From contig NZ_FNCH01000014.1 of the NCBI RefSeq assembly GCF_900100705.1, positions 1 through 64,000 of the forward strand: a stretch of 64,000 nucleotides of DNA, written 5' to 3'. Shown here in pieces: positions 44,735 through 52,498 of the stretch (the first letter of the stretch is position 1; each line of letters begins with the position of its first letter). The translations under genes were made by a program, and so were the position numbers. Below the pieces are notes generated by a model. That model saw nothing but the letters and a program-made list of their open reading frames with translations. It made no database searches and was not told where the DNA came from. Source of the stretch: Pedobacter terrae. Its GTDB lineage: Bacteria > Bacteroidota > Bacteroidia > Sphingobacteriales > Sphingobacteriaceae.

Positions 44735-46057
44735 ATGAAAAAGGTCGCATTTTATACATTAGGTTGTAAACTCAATTTCTCCGAAACCTCAACCATCGGT
44801 CGTTTATTTACCGATGCCGGCTATGCCGTAGTAGAATTTCAGGATCAGGCTGATGTTTACGTAATCAATACTTGTTCTGTTACTGAGCATGCTGATAAAA
44901 AATGCCGTAAAGTAGTTAAAGAAGCTTTAAAGTATTCGCCAAATGCCTTTGTAACCATTGTAGGTTGTTATGCCCAGTTAAAACCACAGGAAATTGCCGA
45001 AATAGAAGGTGTTGATATGGTTTTAGGTGCGGCAGAAAAATTTAGAATTGTTGAATATATTACCGATTTAACCAAACAGCCAAAAGCACTTGTTCACCAA
45101 CAAAATATAGAAAAAGTTAACCACAACTTTATTGCTTCTTATTCTATTGGCGATAGAACGCGTACGTTTTTGAAAGTACAGGATGGCTGCGATTATCCTT
45201 GTACCTACTGTACTATTCCGCTGGCGCGCGGTGCAAGCCGTAGCGATACTATTGAAAATGTAGTAAACCGTGCAAGAATGATTGCGGAAAGCGGTGTTAA
45301 AGAAATTGTATTAACCGGTGTAAATTTGGGTGATTTTGGAATCAGAAACGGGCAGCGGGAAGACAAGTTTTTTGATTTGGTTAAAGCATTGGACGAGGTA
45401 GAAGGAATTGAAAGAATTCGTATTTCATCTATTGAGCCAAATTTATTAAGCAACGAAATTATAGAATTTGTATCCACTTCAAAAAGGTTTGTTCCGCATT
45501 TTCATATTCCCTTACAATCTGGCTCTGATAAAATTTTAGGTTTAATGCGCCGTCGTTACCGCAGTGATTTGTATGTGGAGCGTGTAGCTAAAATTAAAGA
45601 AGTAATGCCAAACTGCTGTATCGGCGTAGATGTGATTGTTGGATTTCCTGGCGAAACAAAAGAAGATTTCCTGGATACCTATCAGTTTCTAAACCAGCTT
45701 GACATTTCTTATCTACATGTATTTACCTACTCTGAACGCGAATTAACAGCTGCTGCCGAAATGAAAGGCGTTGTGGCCGGAAGTGAGCGGAATGAGCGCA
45801 GTAAAATGCTTCATATCTTATCAGATAAAAAACGGAGGGCTTTCTACGAATCGCAAATTGGAGCTGAGGGAGAAGTACTTTTCGAAGCAGATCAAAAATC
45901 AGGTTACATGCATGGTTTTACCAAAAACTATGTAAAAGTTCGTGCCAAATACGACCCCGTTATGGTAAATGAATTAAAAGCGGTTAAGCTTTTAGCAATT
46001 ACAGCTGATGGAGAAGTAGAAGTAGCCGAATTGGAAACCGCTTACGCGCATCACTAG
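44735..46057 (+). CDS. mtaB: tRNA (N6-L-threonylcarbamoyladenosine(37)-C2)-methylthiotransferase MtaB
   Basis: 440 residues, MiaB/RimO-type radical SAM enzyme that methylthiolates t6A37 in tRNA. N-terminal UPF0004 domain with LGCKLNFSE, NTCSVTEHADKKCRK and VGCYAQL (three Cys for the auxiliary 4Fe-4S cluster). The radical SAM motif is CDYPCTYC (CxxxCxxC). The HIPLQSGSDKILGLMRRRY segment is a subgroup hallmark. A C-terminal TRAM-like part follows. The short LGCKLN start distinguishes MtaB from MiaB. Confidence 0.93.
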   Translation: MKKVAFYTLGCKLNFSETSTIGRLFTDAGYAVVEFQDQADVYVINTCSVTEHADKKCRKVVKEALKYSPNAFVTIVGCYAQLKPQEIAEIEGVDMVLGAAEKFRIVEYITDLTKQPKALVHQQNIEKVNHNFIASYSIGDRTRTFLKVQDGCDYPCTYCTIPLARGASRSDTIENVVNRARMIAESGVKEIVLTGVNLGDFGIRNGQREDKFFDLVKALDEVEGIERIRISSIEPNLLSNEIIEFVSTSKRFVPHFHIPLQSGSDKILGLMRRRYRSDLYVERVAKIKEVMPNCCIGVDVIVGFPGETKEDFLDTYQFLNQLDISYLHVFTYSERELTAAAEMKGVVAGSERNERSKMLHILSDKKRRAFYESQIGAEGEVLFEADQKSGYMHGFTKNYVKVRAKYDPVMVNELKAVKLLAITADGEVEVAELETAYAHH

Positions 46058-46130
46058 GTTAGTCTTCAGTCTATAGTCCTCAGTCCAAAGTCTTCAGTGC
46101 AGAGTCTTTAGTCTAAAGTATTCAGTTAAA
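46058..46130. repeat. AGTCTTCAGTC-type short direct repeats
   Basis: Successive variants of (A)GTCTTCAGTCTA / TAGTCCTCAGTCCA / AAGTCTTCAGTGCA / GAGTCTTTAGTCTA at about 14-bp spacing. A looser run (CTTCGGTCTTTCCGCTTTGG) recurs at 46253-46272 before lgt. Confidence 0.65.
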
Positions 46131-46140
46131 TATCCTTTGT

Positions 46141-46170
46141 TGTCATTCTGTACGCAGTGAAGAATCTTTT
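46141..46170 (+). repeat. Dispersed GTCATTCTG...GAAGAATCTTTT element
   Basis: TGTCATTCTGTACGCAGTGA followed by AGAATCTTTT. A minus-strand relative lies at 55216-55247. Confidence 0.5.
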
Positions 46171-46313
46171 TAGAAGTAAGATTTAAAAATGAATGATGGA
46201 AAAAATATGCTATTGTTTATGAATTATTTCTCTTTTAAATTTAGCCTTCAGACTTCGGTCTTTCCGCTTTGGTCTTTACTCTTTCTTTCCTATCTTCGCA
46301 ACAAAATATTTGT

Positions 46314-47465
46314 ATGTTTCCTACCGTTTCACATTTTTTAGAATACCTGTTCGGCATTAATTTACCGCTTCCATTTAATACATTTGGAGTTTTTGTAGCG
46401 CTAGCATTTGTAGCCGGTTACTGGGCATTTACCAAAGAGCTTAAACGTAAAGAGGCATTAGGCATACTCCACCCGATTAAAAAGACAATTATAGTTGGCA
46501 AGCCTGCTACTACATCAGAATTGCTGATGAACGGCCTGTTCGGCTTTGTTATCGGCTATAAACTGGTTTATGCTTTATTAAACTATAAACTCTTTGTAAA
46601 CGACGCACAATCGGTTTTAATGTCGACCAAAGGAAATATAATTGGTGGTTTGTTTTTTGCCGGTTTATTCGCTTATTGGGATTATACAGAAAAAAATAAA
46701 CATAAGTTAGCTAAACCAAAAGAAACACAGGTAACCATTCACCCTTATCAAACAATGAGCAACCTGATTGTTTGGGCGGCTATATGGGGCTTTTTGGGTG
46801 CAAAATTTTTCGATAATTTAGAGTATTGGGATGATTTTGTTCAACATCCTATAGAGCGCCTATTATCTTTTAGTGGTTTAACCTTTTACGGGGGGTTAAT
46901 TTGCGGTGGTGCTGCTGTATTAATTATTGCAAAGAGAAACGGCATTAAACCCTTACATATGCTTGATGTTGGTGGTCCAGGTATGATGCTGGCTTATGCA
47001 GTGGGGCGTATTGGCTGTCATATGGCAGGTGATGGCGACTGGGGCATTGTGAATCCCAATCCTAAACCGTTCTCCTGGCTGCCAGATTGGCTATGGTCTT
47101 ACAAATACCCAAATAATGTGGTGGGCGAGGGGATTCCGATTCCCGGCTGTACAGGTAAGTTTTGTAACGAATTGGCACAAGGTGTATACCCAACACCGCT
47201 TTACGAAGTGATTATCTGTTTAATCCTGTTCGCCTTTTTATGGAGTATAAGAGATAAAATAAAAGCACCTGGTTTAATGTTTGGTATTTACATGATCTTA
47301 AACGGTCTCGAACGTTTCTGTATCGAGTTAATCCGTGTAAACTCCAAATACCATGTTTTTGGTTTATCTTTTACGCAGGCAGAAATGATTTCAACTTTTC
47401 TTGTTGTAGGTGGAATTGCACTAAGTGCTTATGCTTTAAGGAACAGGAATCAACTGGCCCAATAA
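46314..47465 (+). CDS. lgt: Prolipoprotein diacylglyceryl transferase
   Basis: The frame is open from 46269, but ATG 46314 (MFPTVSHFLEY) fits the family and lies 15 bp behind a TATCTTCG sequence, one mismatch from the -7 consensus. About 383 residues with seven or so membrane segments. Signature GRIGCHMAGDGDWG (Lgt box, HGGL-like region FYGGLICGG upstream) and C-terminal YLILNGLERFCIELIR-like helix with the conserved Glu-Arg. Transfers diacylglycerol to the lipobox Cys, a step needed by the many lipoproteins in this window. Confidence 0.93.
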   Translation: MFPTVSHFLEYLFGINLPLPFNTFGVFVALAFVAGYWAFTKELKRKEALGILHPIKKTIIVGKPATTSELLMNGLFGFVIGYKLVYALLNYKLFVNDAQSVLMSTKGNIIGGLFFAGLFAYWDYTEKNKHKLAKPKETQVTIHPYQTMSNLIVWAAIWGFLGAKFFDNLEYWDDFVQHPIERLLSFSGLTFYGGLICGGAAVLIIAKRNGIKPLHMLDVGGPGMMLAYAVGRIGCHMAGDGDWGIVNPNPKPFSWLPDWLWSYKYPNNVVGEGIPIPGCTGKFCNELAQGVYPTPLYEVIICLILFAFLWSIRDKIKAPGLMFGIYMILNGLERFCIELIRVNSKYHVFGLSFTQAEMISTFLVVGGIALSAYALRNRNQLAQ

Positions 47466-47522
47466 GAACCCTATAAATTCATTTAAAACCCAACAATAGT
47501 TTTACGCTGTTGTTAAATAGTT

Positions 47523-48311
47523 ATGAATTACGAATTACTATGCAATAAAGTGATCTCGATTGTTAAGCTTACCGGAAATTTTATCCGTAAAGAGGCCATG
47601 CAGTTTGATGTTCAGAAAATAGAATATAAAGGATTAAATGATATGGTTTCTTATGTTGATAAAACAGCGGAGCAGAAACTCGTTCAAAATCTGGAGAAAT
47701 TAATTCCCGATGCAGGTTTTATCACCGAAGAAAAAACCATTAACCGTACAGGAAAAACATACACCTGGATCATTGATCCATTAGACGGTACAACCAACTT
47801 TATTCATGGTATTCCCGCCTATGGCATTAGCGTGGCGCTTTATGAAGATGGATTGCCTGTAATTGGTGTCGTTTATGAATTAAATAGGGGAGAAATGTTT
47901 TATTCTTACAAGGGTGGACCTGCTTTAATGAATAAAAAGGAAATTAAAGTTTCCGGTAATCCTGATTTAAAATCAAGCCTGTTGGCTACGGGTTTCCCAT
48001 ATTATCAGTTTGATAAACAAGAGAAATACCTAAAATTATTGGCTGAAATGATGCAGAAAAGTCATGGCGTTCGTAGAATTGGTGCAGCGGCAATAGATTT
48101 GGTATATACAGCCTGCGGACGTTTTGATGCTTTTTTTGAATACAATCTGCAGCAATGGGATTTTGCAGCCGGATGTTTCATTGTGCAGCAGGCAGGCGGA
48201 GCGGTTTATGATTTTTCTGGTGGAAATGATTATTTTGAGAAAAGGGAGATCCTAGCTACCAATGGGAAGCTTACCAATGAGATGTTGCAGGCGATTAAAA
48301 AGTATTTTTAA
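47523..48311 (+). CDS. Inositol monophosphatase family protein
   Basis: 262 residues. Metal-binding motifs: Glu-Glu in GFITEEKTI, DPLDGTTNFIHGIP (IMPase signature 1), and WDFAAGCFIVQQAGGAVYDFSG (signature 2). Mg2+-dependent phosphatase; substrates could be inositol-1-phosphate, sugar phosphates or PAP. Follows lgt on the same strand by 57 bp and ends before a repeat plus bidirectional terminator. Confidence 0.93.
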   Translation: MNYELLCNKVISIVKLTGNFIRKEAMQFDVQKIEYKGLNDMVSYVDKTAEQKLVQNLEKLIPDAGFITEEKTINRTGKTYTWIIDPLDGTTNFIHGIPAYGISVALYEDGLPVIGVVYELNRGEMFYSYKGGPALMNKKEIKVSGNPDLKSSLLATGFPYYQFDKQEKYLKLLAEMMQKSHGVRRIGAAAIDLVYTACGRFDAFFEYNLQQWDFAAGCFIVQQAGGAVYDFSGGNDYFEKREILATNGKLTNEMLQAIKKYF

Positions 48312-48334
48312 TAATCGCAAGATAAATTAAGCAG

Positions 48335-48411
48335 ATCGTCATTTCGACCGTAGTGGAGAAATCTATTCTAAATAGATCTCTCCATTCCGCGTTGCTACAG
48401 TCGAGATGACG
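48335..48411. repeat. Full CGTCAT-family hairpin element
   Basis: Begins TCGTCATTTCGACCGTAGTG, has the palindromic centre AGATTT-like ATCTATTCTAAATAGATCT, and ends CAGTCGAGATGACG. The two arms pair imperfectly over almost the full length. The best-preserved copy in the window with 56462-56537. Confidence 0.75.
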
Positions 48412-48435
48412 GGAAATAGGTTCAAATAAAAAAAA

Positions 48436-48457
48436 GGTTGCGATTCTCATCGCAACC
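48436..48457. terminator. Bidirectional terminator between the IMPase and nfu genes
   Basis: GGTTGCGAT-TCTC-ATCGCAACC, 9-bp perfect stem, A-run on the left and T-run on the right, serving two convergent genes. Confidence 0.9.
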
Positions 48458-48490
48458 TTTTTACTATATATACTATGAAAAATGCAAATT

Positions 48491-49042
48491 TTAAAGCGCT
48501 TCAGAAACTACGTCTGTAACCTCTGGCACCATTCTTTGTAATAAGTTTTGAATTCCTGATTTAAGCGTAATGGTAGAAGACGGGCAGCCACTGCAAGAGC
48601 CACGTAATTCTACAGTAACCACACCTTCATCAAAAGATTTATATGTAATTGCACCACCATCCTGTTCAACGGCTGGGCGAACATAATCGTGTAAAATCTG
48701 CTGAATTTTAATCTCAGTTTCGGTACCTTCAAATGCTGGAGCTTCTTCAGCAGCTGCTTCTTTAATTTTTAATTCAGATTCTACCGCGCCCTTCACAAAT
48801 TCTTTTAGAATGGCTTCAATATCTGCCCAATCTGCATCGTCTGTTTTGGTAATGGTAACAAAATTACTGGCGAAAAAAACGCCAGAAACAAAGTTGAACT
48901 TAAATAACTCTTTCGCAAAAGGCGAATGTTCAGCACTCTCTTTAGTCGCAAAATCCTCACTGCCGTTTATTAACAGTTTGTTTACCATAAATTTCATGGT
49001 AGCTGGATTTGGAGTTTGTTCTGTATATACGTTAATCGTCAT
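48491..49042 (-). CDS. Nfu-type iron-sulfur cluster scaffold/carrier
   Basis: 183 residues. N-terminal Nfu_N domain (about 1-85) starting TVYT-like NVYTEQTPNPATMKFMVN, typical of NFU1. C-terminal NifU domain (about 108-180) with DGGAITYKSF and the cluster-ligand motif GSCSGCPSSTITLK (CxxC). Carries 4Fe-4S clusters to client enzymes. The minus-strand -7 box TAATTTTG lies 22 bp before the ATG. Confidence 0.93.
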   Translation of the reverse strand: MTINVYTEQTPNPATMKFMVNKLLINGSEDFATKESAEHSPFAKELFKFNFVSGVFFASNFVTITKTDDADWADIEAILKEFVKGAVESELKIKEAAAEEAPAFEGTETEIKIQQILHDYVRPAVEQDGGAITYKSFDEGVVTVELRGSCSGCPSSTITLKSGIQNLLQRMVPEVTDVVSEAL

Positions 49043-49063
49043 GTCTTAATCAATTTGAATAAA

Positions 49064-49071
49064 CAAAATTA
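49064..49071 (-). promoter_or_regulatory. -7 box of the nfu gene
   Basis: Minus-strand TAATTTTG, exact TAnnTTTG, 22 bp before the ATG; -33 box not clear. Confidence 0.5.
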
Positions 49072-49129
49072 ACAATTACTGCTAAATAAAACCCTTGCGG
49101 GCTGTCTGCTTAACGTCAATTTAATTTCA

Positions 49130-50476
49130 TTAAAAAACGCCGGTGTAATTAAATGGTGTAATGGTTCTTAATTGAACTTTTATTGTCTCCGAAACAGCCA
49201 AACCTTCAATAAATTCGGCAATACTTGCTGCATTGATTTTAGTATTTGTTCTGGTTAATTCTTTCAGGGCTTCGTATGGATTCGGATAGTTCTCTCTTCT
49301 TAAAACCGTTTGAATAGCCTCAGCAACAACCGCCCAGTTTTCATCTAAATCTGCATGCAAAGCTGCTTCATTTAATAAAATCTTATTTAATCCACGCAAA
49401 GTCGAATGAATGGCAATTAATGTATGTCCAAAAGGAACACCAACGTTTCTTAAAACGGTAGAATCTGTTAAATCTCGCTGTAAACGCGAAATTGGCAATT
49501 TGGCGGCGAAAAATTCGAAAAGTGCATTTGCAATTCCCGCGTTTCCTTCTGCATTTTCAAAATCAATCGGGTTAACCTTATGTGGCATTGCCGATGAACC
49601 GATCTCTCCAGCTTTGATCTTCTGTTTAAAATAGTTTTTGGAGATATAGGTCCAGATATCTCTATCCAAATCGATAATGATATTGTTGATTCGTTTCAAT
49701 GCATCACATTGTGCAGCAAACTGATCGTAATGCTCAATTTGGGTAGTGTGTTGTGCACGCGATAAACCTAATGTTTCGTTTACAAATTGGTTCGAAAAAT
49801 CAACCCAGTTTACCTGAGGGTAAGCAATGTGGTGGGCATTGAAATTGCCGGTAGCGCCACCGAATTTAGCACTGTTCGGGATGTTTTTTAAGCTTTCTAC
49901 CTGAATGGCCAAACGATCAGCGAAAACCAAAAACTCTTTGCCTAACTTGGTAGGAGAGGCTGGCTGCCCGTGCGTATGTGCCAACATCGGAATATCTTTC
50001 CATTCTGTGGCCAGCGCGTTTATTTTTTCAATTAAAGAATCAATAGCCGGATAATAACTTTCGTTTAATGCCAGTTTAATAGAATAAGGGATAGCCGTAT
50101 TATTGATATCCTGAGAGGTTAAACCAAAATGGATAAACTCTTTGTAGTCTTGAAGAGATAAAGCATCAAATTTATTTTTGATAAAATATTCTACCGCTTT
50201 AACATCGTGATTGGTTACTTTTTCAGTTTCTTTAATTTCTAAAGCGTCGGCCTCTGAGAAATTTTCGTGGATTTTGCGTAATTCGGCATAAAGATTTCGA
50301 TCAAAATTTGCTAAGCCTGGCAAGTTGATTTCACAAAGCGCGATAAAATATTCGATTTCTACAAAAACACGGTATTTGATTAAGGCTTCTTCAGAAAAGT
50401 AAGCGGCTAAACCTTCTGTAGTTTTTCTGTAACGGCCATCAACAGGTGAAATAGCTTGTAGTGATGTTAAATTCAT
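49130..50476 (-). CDS. purB: Adenylosuccinate lyase
   Basis: 448 residues. Splits SAICAR and adenylosuccinate in purine synthesis. Fumarase/aspartase superfamily marks: HFGLTSQDINNTAIP, LAHTHGQPASPTKLGKE (catalytic His), and the signature loop GSSAMPHKVNPIDFENAEGN with the catalytic Ser. The N-terminal SPVDGRYRKT matches the long PurB type (about 450 aa). Single gene with a minus-strand -7 box TAAATTTG 23 bp upstream. Confidence 0.97.
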   Translation of the reverse strand: MNLTSLQAISPVDGRYRKTTEGLAAYFSEEALIKYRVFVEIEYFIALCEINLPGLANFDRNLYAELRKIHENFSEADALEIKETEKVTNHDVKAVEYFIKNKFDALSLQDYKEFIHFGLTSQDINNTAIPYSIKLALNESYYPAIDSLIEKINALATEWKDIPMLAHTHGQPASPTKLGKEFLVFADRLAIQVESLKNIPNSAKFGGATGNFNAHHIAYPQVNWVDFSNQFVNETLGLSRAQHTTQIEHYDQFAAQCDALKRINNIIIDLDRDIWTYISKNYFKQKIKAGEIGSSAMPHKVNPIDFENAEGNAGIANALFEFFAAKLPISRLQRDLTDSTVLRNVGVPFGHTLIAIHSTLRGLNKILLNEAALHADLDENWAVVAEAIQTVLRRENYPNPYEALKELTRTNTKINAASIAEFIEGLAVSETIKVQLRTITPFNYTGVF

Positions 50477-50498
50477 TATGCGGATTATATTTTTGCCG

Positions 50499-50506
50499 CA
50501 AATTTA
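50499..50506 (-). promoter_or_regulatory. -7 box of purB
   Basis: Minus-strand TAAATTTG, exact TAnnTTTG, 23 bp before the ATG. Confidence 0.5.
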
Positions 50507-50637
50507 CTACAATTGATGGATTTTAAGGCCTTGATGTCTAAAATAAAAAGGAGACTGTGTTATAAGTTGTGATTACACCACTAATTGACACGTTGAGTTC
50601 AGCCTGCCTGAATTTAAAGAGTTATCAATGCGAAGTG

Positions 50638-50673
50638 CCCGCCTGTGCGGATAGGGCTGCCCTTACAGGCGGG
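50638..50673. repeat. Inverted repeat CCCGCCTGT ... ACAGGCGGG
   Basis: 9-bp perfect arms with an 18-nt GC-rich interior, in the 310-bp gap between purB and the lipoprotein cluster. Sequence after it (AATCTATC...GATTTCTC) resembles the centre of the CGTCAT elements. A related CCTGTTGCAGGCGGG is at 55115-55129. Probably another dispersed non-coding element; no gene seen in 50507-50741. Confidence 0.5.
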
Positions 50674-50741
50674 GAAAAATCTATCAAAACAGATTTCTCA
50701 AAAAAAAAGATAAAAATAACCTGATATTCTAAAACAAAAAA

Positions 50742-50764
50742 GGTCGCGATTTATGATCGCGACC
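50742..50764 (-). terminator. Terminator of lipoprotein gene 1
   Basis: GGTCGCGAT / ATCGCGACC, 9-bp stem, 5-nt loop, flanked by A-run and T-run; 23 bp after the stop on the minus strand. Confidence 0.88.
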
Positions 50765-50787
50765 TTTTCTATAATTAATTGATTAAA

Positions 50788-51006
50788 CTAGTGTTTAACT
50801 TCAGTTTTTTCTGTTGTAGCTTTAACAGAAGTATCTTTTACGGTAGAATCTGTTACTACTGTATCAACTTTGGTCGTATCAGTAACAATTGTAGAAGAAT
50901 CTGTAACTGTCGTATCAGCGCCATCAGCTTTTTTTTCTGAGTTACAAGCAGCCGCTGTTAGAGATAAAGCTAGGGCTAAAAAGCCTAATTTGAATGCATT
51001 TTTCAT
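50788..51006 (-). CDS. Small Thr/Asp-rich lipoprotein, copy 1 of 3
   Basis: 72 residues starting at the MKNAFKLGFLALALS common to all three copies; an upstream in-frame start at 51048 would only add an unrelated leader and overlaps the promoter motif. Lipobox AAAC with Cys21, then NSEKKADGADTT and a low-complexity, disordered-looking tail of repeated D-T/S-T-V units ending TEKTEVKH. Outer- or inner-membrane lipoprotein of unknown function. Its ECF-type promoter motif is at 51039-51066. The most diverged copy (LSLTAAAC instead of LSLSVVAC). Confidence 0.85.
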   Translation of the reverse strand: MKNAFKLGFLALALSLTAAACNSEKKADGADTTVTDSSTIVTDTTKVDTVVTDSTVKDTSVKATTEKTEVKH

Positions 51007-51038
51007 ATTGGTATCTGTTTTAGGGTTAATATATACCC

Positions 51039-51066
51039 TTAATACCAAAAAATTAAAAAGGTAACC
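51039..51066 (-). promoter_or_regulatory. ECF-type promoter motif of lipoprotein 1
   Basis: Minus strand: GGTTACC (51060-51066), 13 bp, GGTATTAA (51039-51046); 32 bp between the second box and the ATG. Same boxes and spacing as at the two other lipoprotein genes. Confidence 0.8.
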
Positions 51067-51090
51067 TTATTATTTTACAAAAATAAAAAA

Positions 51091-51116
51091 GCCTTTGAAA
51101 AATGAATTTCAAAGGC
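51091..51116 (-). terminator. Terminator of lipoprotein gene 2
   Basis: GCCTTTGAAA / TTTCAAAGGC, 10-bp stem, 6-nt loop; minus-strand T-run follows. Confidence 0.88.
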
Positions 51117-51137
51117 TTTTCTTATCAGTAAGTTAGA

Positions 51138-51356
51138 CTAGTGTTTAACTTCTGTTTTTTCTGTAGTAGTTTTCACACTTGTATCTTTTACTGTAGAATC
51201 GTTAACTACTGTATCTTTTTTAGTAGTATCAGTAACGATAGTAGAAGAATCAGTAGCTGTAGTATCAGCACCGTCTGCTTTTTTCTCTGAGTTACAAGCA
51301 ACAACTGATAAAGATAAAGCTAAAGCTAAGAAGCCTAATTTGAATGCATTTTTCAT
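51138..51356 (-). CDS. Small Thr/Asp-rich lipoprotein, copy 2 of 3
   Basis: 72 residues, nearly identical to copy 3 through the signal peptide and lipobox (LSVVAC, Cys21) and differing only in a handful of tail positions (TTATDSS, TTKKDTVVNDS). Gene, promoter motif (51393-51420) and terminator form a repeated cassette of about 366 bp, so the cluster arose by tandem duplication of the whole transcription unit. Confidence 0.88.
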   Translation of the reverse strand: MKNAFKLGFLALALSLSVVACNSEKKADGADTTATDSSTIVTDTTKKDTVVNDSTVKDTSVKTTTEKTEVKH

Positions 51357-51392
51357 TTTTGAGTATTTTTAAGTAATTAATTAATTCATCTG

Positions 51393-51420
51393 TTAATACC
51401 ACTTATTTAAAAAGGTAACC
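51393..51420 (-). promoter_or_regulatory. ECF-type promoter motif of lipoprotein 2
   Basis: Minus strand: GGTTACC (51414-51420), 13 bp, GGTATTAA (51393-51400); 36 bp before the ATG. Confidence 0.82.
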
Positions 51421-51455
51421 CAAAAAAAATAAAAAAAATGAATAAAAATAAAAAA

Positions 51456-51481
51456 GCGCCTTAAAGTTAATTTCAAGGCGC
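51456..51481 (-). terminator. Terminator of lipoprotein gene 3
   Basis: GCGCCTT / AAGGCGC, 7-bp stem with 12-nt interior that can pair further (AAA/TTT); minus-strand T-run follows. Confidence 0.85.
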
Positions 51482-51503
51482 TTTTTTATATGGTAAAGTT
51501 AGA

Positions 51504-51722
51504 CTAGTGTTTAACTTCAGTTTTCTCTGTAGTAGTTTTTACAGCTGTATCTTTTACTGTAGAATCTTTTACTGAAGTATCTTTTGCAGTAGTATCAGTA
51601 ACGATGGTAGAAGAATCTGTTAAAGTAGTATCAGCACCTTCAGCTTTTTTCTCTGAGTTACAAGCAACAACTGATAAAGATAAAGCTAAAGCTAAAAAGC
51701 CTAATTTGAATGCATTTTTCAT
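51504..51722 (-). CDS. Small Thr/Asp-rich lipoprotein, copy 3 of 3
   Basis: 72 residues, lipobox LSVVAC (Cys21), tail with TDSSTIVTDTTAKDTSVKDS. It is the copy nearest the divergent ECF sigma gene (203 bp between starts). Besides the ECF-type motif at 51754-51781, its upstream region has a complete housekeeping-type promoter (TTTG-N21-TACCTTTG), which the two other copies lack; this copy may therefore have basal expression in addition to sigma-dependent expression. Confidence 0.88.
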   Translation of the reverse strand: MKNAFKLGFLALALSLSVVACNSEKKAEGADTTLTDSSTIVTDTTAKDTSVKDSTVKDTAVKTTTEKTEVKH

Positions 51723-51753
51723 TTTTTGATTTTTTTTAGTAATTAATTTCTTG

Positions 51754-51781
51754 TTAATGCCGCAAAGGTAAAAAGGTAACC
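51754..51781 (-). promoter_or_regulatory. ECF-type promoter motif of lipoprotein 3
   Basis: Minus strand: GGTTACC (51775-51781), 13 bp, GGCATTAA (51754-51761). Between the boxes lies TACCTTTG (51763-51770), an exact housekeeping -7 box, with a TTTG 21 bp upstream of it at 51792-51795. Confidence 0.82.
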
Positions 51782-51825
51782 CGAAAATTTACAAAAAAGT
51801 TAAAATATTTTTTTTTGGAGATTTG

Positions 51826-51854
51826 GGTTACCGTTTGCCTGATGATTGTATTAA
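51826..51854 (+). promoter_or_regulatory. ECF-type promoter motif 1 of the sigma operon
   Basis: Plus strand: GGTTACC (51826-51832), 14 bp, TGTATTAA (51847-51854), 71 bp before the GTG start. Points toward the sigma gene. Confidence 0.75.
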
Positions 51855-51894
51855 GCAATTATAGTGGCTATAAATATTTTTTTGTCTAATATTG

Positions 51895-51922
51895 GGTTAC
51901 TATTTACAGAAAAATGTATTAA
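51895..51922 (+). promoter_or_regulatory. ECF-type motif 2, overlapping the sigma gene start
   Basis: Plus strand: GGTTACT (51895-51901), 13 bp, TGTATTAA (51915-51922). The second box ends 3 bp before the GTG, so transcription from here would begin at or inside the start codon. It could give a leaderless message, or be a weak or competing site. Confidence 0.65.
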
Positions 51923-51925
51923 CTA

Positions 51926-52492
51926 GTGAATAACAGTTTAAAGAGTTCAGTTCCAACAGATAGAGAGGTTATTTTAGGTATCCTAAATAACTCAGAAGAT
52001 ACACTTAACAAGTTATACAAAGCTTATTATGCAATGGTTTTGCAGTTTATCCTAAACAATAACGGTGATGAAGATGATGCAAAAGATGTTTACCAGGAAG
52101 GCATAATTATATTATATAACAAAATTAAGGCTGGTAATTTTGAGCTCAGCAGTAAGCTGAAAACCTATATTTATTCGGTTTGCAGGCGCATTTGGCTGAA
52201 GAAACTGAGCTTAAACAGTAAAAAGACCGGGAGTATTACTGATTACGAAGATGTTTTCGCTGTTGAGGAAGATGTAGAAAACCACGAAGAGAAAGATGCC
52301 TCTTTTGTAAAAATGCAATCGGCGCTTGATCATCTGGGCGAACCTTGTAAAACCATTATTCAGGATTTTTATATCCAAAATTTATCCATGCAGGATATCT
52401 GCGAAAAGTTTGGTTATACCAATACCGACAACGCAAAAACGCAGAAATATAAATGCCTGCAAAGGTTAAAGAAAATATTTTTTCAACCATAA
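51926..52492 (+). CDS. ECF RNA polymerase sigma factor (sigma-70 family)
   Basis: 188 residues from GTG 51926. An in-frame TAA at 51920 rules out longer forms, and the next Met is inside region 2. Region 2 at about 25-90 (LYKAYYAMVLQFILNN, DEDDAKDVYQEGIIILYNKI, KLKTYIYSVCRRIW) and region 4 at about 130-185 (ALDHLGEPCKTIIQDFYIQNLSMQDICEKFGY, a helix-turn-helix, then NAKTQKYKCLQRLKKIF). An acidic linker (VFAEEDVENHEEKD-like, about 109-125) joins them. No region 1 or 3, so ECF class. It is followed after 6 bp by the anti-sigma/protease gene and preceded by two copies of the motif also found at the divergent lipoprotein genes, which implies self-activation. Confidence 0.93.
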   Translation: MNNSLKSSVPTDREVILGILNNSEDTLNKLYKAYYAMVLQFILNNNGDEDDAKDVYQEGIIILYNKIKAGNFELSSKLKTYIYSVCRRIWLKKLSLNSKKTGSITDYEDVFAVEEDVENHEEKDASFVKMQSALDHLGEPCKTIIQDFYIQNLSMQDICEKFGYTNTDNAKTQKYKCLQRLKKIFFQP

Positions 52493-52498
52493 TTTGAA

